This document shows positions 57,916-64,000 of a stretch of DNA of 64,000 nt, piece after piece. The notes beneath the pieces were generated by a model. That model saw only the letters and a list, made by a program, of their open reading frames with translations. It did no database searches and had not been told where the DNA came from. Position 1 is the first letter of the stretch; each line of letters begins with the position of its first letter. Source of the stretch: Marsupella aquatica (Eukaryota; Marchantiophyta); NCBI GenBank assembly GCA_973895155.1, contig OZ316898.1:14198001-14262000 (forward strand), in the 5' to 3' direction. The translations under genes and the position numbers were made by a program.

Positions 57916-58460
57916 CACTAGTACATTTTAGGCACTTTTCCGATACTAAAAACACGCGTTTCTCAACGCGCCCGATACTAAACACAACGGAAACGTTCCG
58001 ATACTCTTAGCTACGGAACTTCCGATACTACCAAAATCGGACATTACTATCCGATAGTTTTTGTATCAAAAACCTTATCCAATCCCCATCATATCGGACA
58101 ATGTCCGAAACATCTTGTATCGCAAATTGAGAGCCGACATGTTTTTCAGACGTCCGATAAGAATAGTATTGAAAGCTAATTCCGATAGGTTTGCTTTCGG
58201 ACATTTACCGATACAAGTGTTATCGGACTTATTTTTGCGATACTAGTTACAACGGAAATCATTTGCGAAGGCTTAGGTATCGGTTATTATCCGTTGAAAT
58301 TTCTATCGGACCCCTCCTCGGCCTCGGGCTTAAGTGTTCGATCTGTGGAGTATCGGATAGTGGCTTCCGATTCTTATAGTATCGGAAAATCCGATACTTT
58401 GAGGATGGGAAGGGGTTTTTGGCTTTGGTAGTACTGATGTGTGTCCGATATGTTTCCAAT
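57916..58460. repeat. CACTA subterminal repeat region
   Basis: TTCCGATACT and its complement recur in direct and inverted orientation from about 57940 to 58450, plus a hairpin ACACGCG ... CGCGCC near 57952. Such repeats are normally bound by the TNPA-type protein. Confidence 0.8.
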
Positions 58461-58664
58461 GGTATTTGAATGGGACATATGGGACTTTAGTGTTTTACAA
58501 TGTATAGGTTGCATGGAATTAATGGATTCAGATATGGGGCATACTTTAAGCAATAGATATGTATACTGCATGAAATTGTGGACAATGAGAAAAATCGTAG
58601 AATGCCGATAAAAAGATAGTGCCGGTAAAAATATACATGAAGATGGTGGGGTCTACAATTTATA

Positions 58665-61600
58665 CTAACTCGTGGGGGGTATGTCTCTATCTTCCACTAC
58701 AACTACGTTGGGTCTCTCTTGGACTATGGACCGTGATCTGGGAATATACGGCATGACAATGGACCACTCGGGGTCATTGGGATAGGGTAGGTAAAAGCAT
58801 TGCTCAAGGTGATGTGGGAAGGCAAAGGGATCTGAGGACCTCCAGTTGGAACTGATGACACTATTTGCGGATGTCTTCAAACGAGTAAAACCGCATGCAT
58901 CATCTTCACAAGTACGATTGTGGCCTACAAGATTCATCTTGAACCATTTGCACTTGAATACCACTTCCTCCAAAGTAGTATGTGCATGGTACTTCACTGT
59001 TAGGATCTCCTCAATCTTCCCATAATGGGCCACGGTGGAGCGAATGGGATTCATGTCTGACATGCTACTCTGGGAATCTTGGGTGAACCAACCCATCACC
59101 CCACAATCCTGTGTAGCTGCCCTCTTCTCATCAAGTCGTTCCACACGAAAATGTCTCCCCTTTGACCACATGGCAGTCCGAGTCGTGACTATAAGTAGTG
59201 GACCATGAACCAAGGTATGAAGTTTATCTGTCACGTTTGGGTAGTGTAATACACTCTCCCCGGTACCCACCAGGGCATCCACTTCTAACAACTTCTCCTT
59301 CATGTATGGGTGAAACTTGGGAAATAACCGTGGGCGTCGACTGTTTTGCTTCTCCTCCTCATAAAATGTTGTCCACTCCCCGACAACCTCGGGTGAGTTA
59401 TACAACATAAATGTTGTGAGCTGTAAACGCTCTGCTGAGCCTATGAGACGCTCTCCAGATGCCCCAGTGAGTCTATCATCCTCGTAGTCAGCCTCTCGTG
59501 CTGCCTCATCTATCCATCCCCTAGGAGCACTAGGATCTAGTGTGGCAACTATGTTTGTACAGTAAAACATACTCTCTGCTCCAAGATGACGCTCCGCAAT
59601 GCTACCTTCCACCCTAGCGTGATTAAAGACATATGACTTCATCACCCCCATATAACGCTCTACCCAATACATCCATCGACAATGTACTGGGCCTGCAATT
59701 GCAACCTCGCGCACTAAATGTATGAGGAAATGAACCTGACCATCAAAGAATGAGGGAGGGAGTGCCTTCTCCAACTTGCAGACAACCTCTACTCCAAATA
59801 TCTCCATAGCAACAATGTCATCGGACTCCTGTACCTCCTTTTGACATACCCATCTTAAGAGCTTACCCAATGACCAAAGGGCATCACGAAGTTCCTCACT
59901 ACCCAATCCAATAATAGCAACTGGAAGAACATGTTCAAGCAACCGATGATAATCATGTGTCTTCAAGAAAGATGGCCATTTTGGAGAATCCTCCCCCCCC
60001 AAATGCCTTCCGAAGATTGGTACCATAACTTGTGGGAAACCTCATCAACCCAATACGTCTGCGAAACTCAATGCGCTCTGCCCTTGTCAAAACCCAAGGA
60101 GGATGGATGCTAGGGGGAGCACCAGGGGGGTCCAAAGATGGCCAAAAACCCAAAAGACCATGCATCCCCATCTCCTCACAACTTTCTCTCCAATTGTTAT
60201 TTTTCTCCCCATATAGATGGCGAATCAATGATTTCCCCACATTCCCCTCAATGTGCATAGGGTCTAACAAGTGATTAATGGGCATATCTGACCAATATGG
60301 CAATTGTGACAATGCAGACAAACGGGTCATGCCACATCTGAATAATGGTAATGGATCACTCGGATCCTGAACTCTCCCCCATACCTCTCTCCAATATGCT
60401 GGATCCTTCCGCTGAGGTTGAGGACGAATATCAGGTTGGCCCTCATCAGTATCATAAAGGAATGGATCACTCCTCCAAGGATGGTCTGGTGGAAGATATT
60501 TAGTATGACCAATGTAAACAATTTTTTGCAGAGTACTTGACTTGGGCCTGGCCACCCCCTCCAAATCGGGTCCACATGTAGAGCAAGCTCGATAGCCTGA
60601 TGTTTGCAATCCAGAAACATATCCAAACCCTGCCCAGTGCATAGAAAACACATTCATAAAATAAGGTTCATCAAGGCAAAAATCTGCATAATTGCAATTA
60701 AATACAAGGTTTAGGTACTAGAGGAAATAAGGGTTTACCATACCTGGTAAATCATGCATGGTCCACATAAGGATGGCCTTTAGAGTAAATACGCGGGATA
60801 AACCTCCTGTGTTGTGACGTCCATCATAACAATCCACTCCTCTCCACAGTTGTATCAACTCATCAATCAATGGCTGCAAGTACACATCAATCTTTTTAAC
60901 TTGCTTAGGACCCGGAATAATCATGGAGAGTAGTAGGTGACCTTTCTTCATGGCCATCCAAGGAGGGATGTTGTAGTTTGTCAACACTACTGGCCACACC
61001 GAATACGGTTTGGCTTTTCCTGTCAAAGCAAAAGGGCTGATACCGTCTGCTGCCAAGCCTAGTCGAACATGTCGTGGGTCAATTTTGAACTCTCCCCATC
61101 TATCCTCTACAAATTGATTGGCAAGAGAGTCAACCATCATCCGCATGGCACTAGAGGGTACAGCCATATCAGAACGATTTTGTGAGTGCCATACCATCAT
61201 CTCAGCCAACTCTGCACATCGGAATTGATGTCGCAATCGAGGGATAAGAGGAAAGTACCTCATAACCTTTTGCGGTACCTTCCCCGTCAACATGTCATCA
61301 CGGTACCGTGGCTTCTGACATTTAGGACATGTAGTGGCATTTTCATGCTCACCCCTAAAAAGAATGCAATCATCCACACATGCATGTATCACCTCATACT
61401 TCAGGCCAATGGACCTCAACACCTGTTTAGCCTCTTTCCAAGAGGCTGGCAATGCATTGCCTACTGGCAAAATACGATCATGCAAGGTACGGAAAACATC
61501 ATCCAAAAGTAGATTGCTTGCCCCATGTCTTTGCTGCAAGTTGAGCAACAACATTATTGATGAGAGCCGAGATAACCTACTCCCCTCGAATATGCGAGTA

Positions 61601-61912
61601 CGGGCATGACGTTGCGCCTCCTCCCATTGCTTGTCTTGGGACCCCCTAGAAGGATGTGGATGACTAGTCCTTTCATGGGTTGAACCAATGTCCTCCAAAC
61701 CAATGTCATCGTGATCATCATAGAATTGGTCCATGAGCTCATCCATGGCCCTCTCCTCATCAAGATGGTCTTGGATAGGATCATCACCATCATGTCATAC
61801 CCCATCCTCTTGCCTTTGTGGTTCATGCCCACGGTTGGCCACCATGGCCTCAACAAGGTGTTGTCGCATAGCTCGTGATATTACCCCAATATCAGGCGTT
61901 ACATATTGATTC
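58665..61912 (-). pseudogene. TNP2 transposase of the CACTA element
   Basis: Exon 1 (61912-60744) opens after GATAG with TPDIGVISRAMRQHLVEAM, has TGA at 61795-61797, then FRTLHDRILPVGNALPASWK, CPKCQKPRY, RLGLAADGISPFAL, YSVWPVVLTNYNIPPW and IDVYLQPLIDELIQLW. Exon 2 (60683 on) has SGYRACSTCGP and LDPMHIEGNVGKSLIRHLYG. A G8 run at 59993-60000 breaks the frame; beyond it the sequence continues GEDSPKWPSFLKTHDYH into the DUF4218 part (VHCRWMYWVERYMGVMKSYV) and a C-terminal domain to 58665. The protein cuts and moves CACTA elements by its DDE-type core. One stop and one homopolymer shift are the only lesions, so it may be nearly functional or mis-sequenced. Confidence 0.85.
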
Positions 61913-62034
61913 TATCATACAACATCAATTAATTAATCTCATCAACACATGCACTGCTGAACAACATCATTCTCATGTAAACATGTAAAATAAATTGACA
62001 TATATATATACATGTATGTAAGTCCAAGAAACTA
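61913..62034. other. Spacer between SET gene and TNP2 gene
   Basis: About 120 bases, the shortest spacer of the element; the two genes share orientation. Confidence 0.5.
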
Positions 62035-63385
62035 TCATGGACGACAACCCAAGGACAATTTTGGTGCATCCCACTCATACTCACACAATAACTCCTCACC
62101 AGCTCTAATGGTCCTAACAGCTACTGTCATGATATGGTCGTCCATATGTTTCACAAAATATGGATGTCTAGGTGGACCAAACATTTGAATCCACTCTACA
62201 TTAGCCTCCAAACCTCTATCTCTACCTGTGGTACTATTGATGTACCCTGCTAAATTACCGTTCCGAATAGGGTCACCATCAATCATCCGGCAATGCCACG
62301 GCCTAGTGAAGACCTCATCCGGGTCTGAGTACATCCTCAATGCATACACCCCCCAACTTGGGTGTTGACGCAACAAAATATTCCAACTCTTGGAGTTATA
62401 TACAGCCCCAATGTAAGGAAAGAGGTGCTCTCCATCATAACCACGTCTCCATGGCTTTGGAGGGACCACAATATCCTCCAAAGCAAAAAGACCATATCCT
62501 ATATCATGACCAATAGAGGATGCTTTCACTATCCAAGGGCGACCCCATATCTGAACTGGTTCATCTGTAGGAATAAAATCTGGAAATTTGAAGAGACTTG
62601 GAGAAAAGTCCTTCAAAACTTTGGCAGCCCTACCAGTGAGATAGGATAGTCCAAACCTGCCCTCAACGCAAATATAATCTACGTTACCGGCTGGTCGATC
62701 ACTAGTACCTAACACCTCCTCTCGTCTGTCTACCTGGTCCAGTGGTCCATACTGCCGTCTACGTCTACCAGATCGTGGTCGTGTACGTAGGACTCTAGTA
62801 GTCACAACCTCGGGCCGAGAGACCGGTTCCCCCTCTACATGCTCATGTGTGGGCACGGGAGTGGGGATAGGAGCAGGTGGGCTAAGAGGCATCTGGGCAG
62901 GAGGAACTGCAAGCAACTCCCTGGCCCTTGCTAGAAACCCTTCCAACCACACAGCTTCAGGAACCAAAGGAGGTGGGGGCCTACGAGGCACCTAACACAC
63001 GTACAATGGTTTTACACAAATCAATAAATTAAGTAGTGCCAGGATGTAAATGCAAGATAATTAAGCAATACCCTAAATTGGAATGCATATATGGAATGAA
63101 TAGGGGACATAAACATATATATACCTGGCTAGGCAAATACCCTGGCATATCACCCTCGTGGCGGCCATAATTCTCGATGTGCTCACAAGTCTCCCATGCA
63201 TGTCGAACCACAAGTCCCTTACATCTCACACACCAGCAAGGTATGGGTCCTAGTGGAGCACGAGGACGATCTGGAGGAGGGGGTGGAGGAACCTCCCCCT
63301 CAGACGAGCTTGTGTCTGAGTCTGAATCTGACGTGGAACTATCAGAAGTAGACATCTGCATGCATGAAGTACACTCTGAATTCAT
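62035..63385 (-). CDS. SET-domain protein carried by the CACTA element
   Basis: Exon 1 (63385-63125) has an acidic Ser-rich start, a Pro run and CWCVRCKGLVVRHAWETCEH, a Cys/His motif like those at the start of TNP2-type proteins. The donor CCAG|GTATAT joins in phase to exon 2 (62991-62035). Exon 2 has a basic SGRRRRQ stretch and a SET-type core: GYGLFALEDIV, HLFPYIGAVY, NGNLAGYINSTTGRDRGL and IRAGEELLCEYEWD. The usual NHSC becomes INST, but GEEL..Y is kept. SET enzymes methylate lysines, often on histones. No pre-SET or post-SET Cys cluster follows. It is uninterrupted, unlike most neighbours. Whether it methylates histones, or protects the element from silencing, is not shown by sequence. 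Confidence 0.72.
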
Positions 63386-64000
63386 GTAAGCTGCATAAAA
63401 GAAGACAAGTGTTGGAGTATCAAAATAGAATTAATTAATGCATGAGATACAAAAGTCCTGTTGTACCTCAATGATACCCGCGCTTTGCCAGCCTACTGTG
63501 TCGTATTTTCTACACACAAGGTGTGGGACATCCAAAATCTCTGCATATATGGGTGAGCATTTTGCTAATGAGCATACATAATCTGTAAGTGCGAAAGAGT
63601 GTAGGAAGAACACACCACATATAAAAAAATTCCAACATACAAATTAAGTGTAAATGATGCGGCTCGTGAAGCGGGGACATCATACCTCCTAGATGCGCGG
63701 TCTCACACTATGCATAGTGCATTGTCCAAAACAAAACCTATCTACCCCCTCACAAACATTGAACCACCCCTCCAAACGCAAGGTACTGTGCATCAAATCC
63801 AACACAACCATTAGCCTAGCTAATATATGGAGGTTGAACCTTATCCTAAGAAAAGGTGTAACCTTATCCTAGTAAAACCCCATAACCCTAAGCCCATAAA
63901 CCCCTCCAAAGAAATGATCCAAATAGCTTTCACCAAGAAATGGTTCGTACAAAAACTTCTTGTAGTATTTTGTCTATCATATATCATAGTATTGAGTTCC
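63386..64000. other. Upstream part of the CACTA element
   Basis: A 3' splice-like TTTATGCAG precedes the SET gene's ATG, so a non-coding first exon may lie here. No other gene is supported. Confidence 0.4.

Larger units (their letters stand above)
57916..64000 (-). mobile_element. CACTA (En/Spm-type) element, running past the window end
   Basis: The terminus CACTAGTACATTTTAGGCAC starts at 57916. The next 540 bases hold more than a dozen CCGATA/TATCGG motifs in both senses, the subterminal repeats typical of CACTA elements. Two minus-strand genes follow: TNP2 transposase and a SET-domain protein. The inverse terminus (ending TAGTG) is not seen before 64000. Insertion split the gene at 55525-57915. 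Confidence 0.85.

Overview
The window looks like nuclear DNA of a land plant. The signs are interstitial TTTAGGG-type telomere repeats, short GT-AG introns, TNP2/CACTA and Copia-type transposons, an EDM2-like PHD array, and an AP2-domain gene with the 26-nt and 31-nt micro-exons typical of that family. Gene density is low, mobile-element content is high, and most coding regions are broken by stops or frameshifts. I could not identify the species; a non-seed plant would fit, but that is a guess.

Layout. 0-8 kb: a terminal-inverted-repeat (TIR) element fragment, an EDM2-like PHD fragment, a decayed transposase-like gene with a zinc finger and AT-hook, and a SINE-like sequence. 8-11 kb: tandem repeats and a non-autonomous element with an exact 8-bp target duplication. 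11-27 kb: the most unusual part. It is a co-oriented minus-strand module holding three FCP1-like phosphatase domains (one fused to a Ulp1 protease), an acidic coiled-coil protein, a ParB/DGQHR-like gene split by a 1280-bp element, three tandem F-box-like genes and a small Cys-rich gene. About 22 copies of a 16-bp palindrome (consensus ACGCGACYGGTCGCGT) run through its introns, spacers and satellite-like arrays, and I see none elsewhere in the window.

27-39 kb: a plus-strand DDE-type (DUF7869-like) transposase gene with a telomeric palindrome in its intron, an AP2 gene, a Copia remnant split by a 298-bp TIR element, and a second decayed copy of the 2.7-7.3 kb gene family. 39-49 kb (minus): a nine-exon gene joining a transposon-type N-terminal region to a RAD5/RAD16-like SNF2-RING helicase, then a TNP2-like transposase gene. 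49-52 kb: repeats. 52-58 kb (plus): an RPA70 DBD-C-like gene and an unrecognised multi-exon gene. A CACTA element interrupts the latter at 57,916; it runs past the window end and carries a TNP2 transposase and a SET-domain gene.

Themes. Chromatin-type domains (SNF2-RING, SET, EDM2-like PHD, Ulp1) repeatedly lie in or beside transposons. Many in-frame stops could have arisen by C-to-T change from CAG, CAA or CGA, as expected in cytosine-methylated DNA. Two insertions were resolved to the base by their 8-bp target duplications, and removing one of them rejoins a reading frame.
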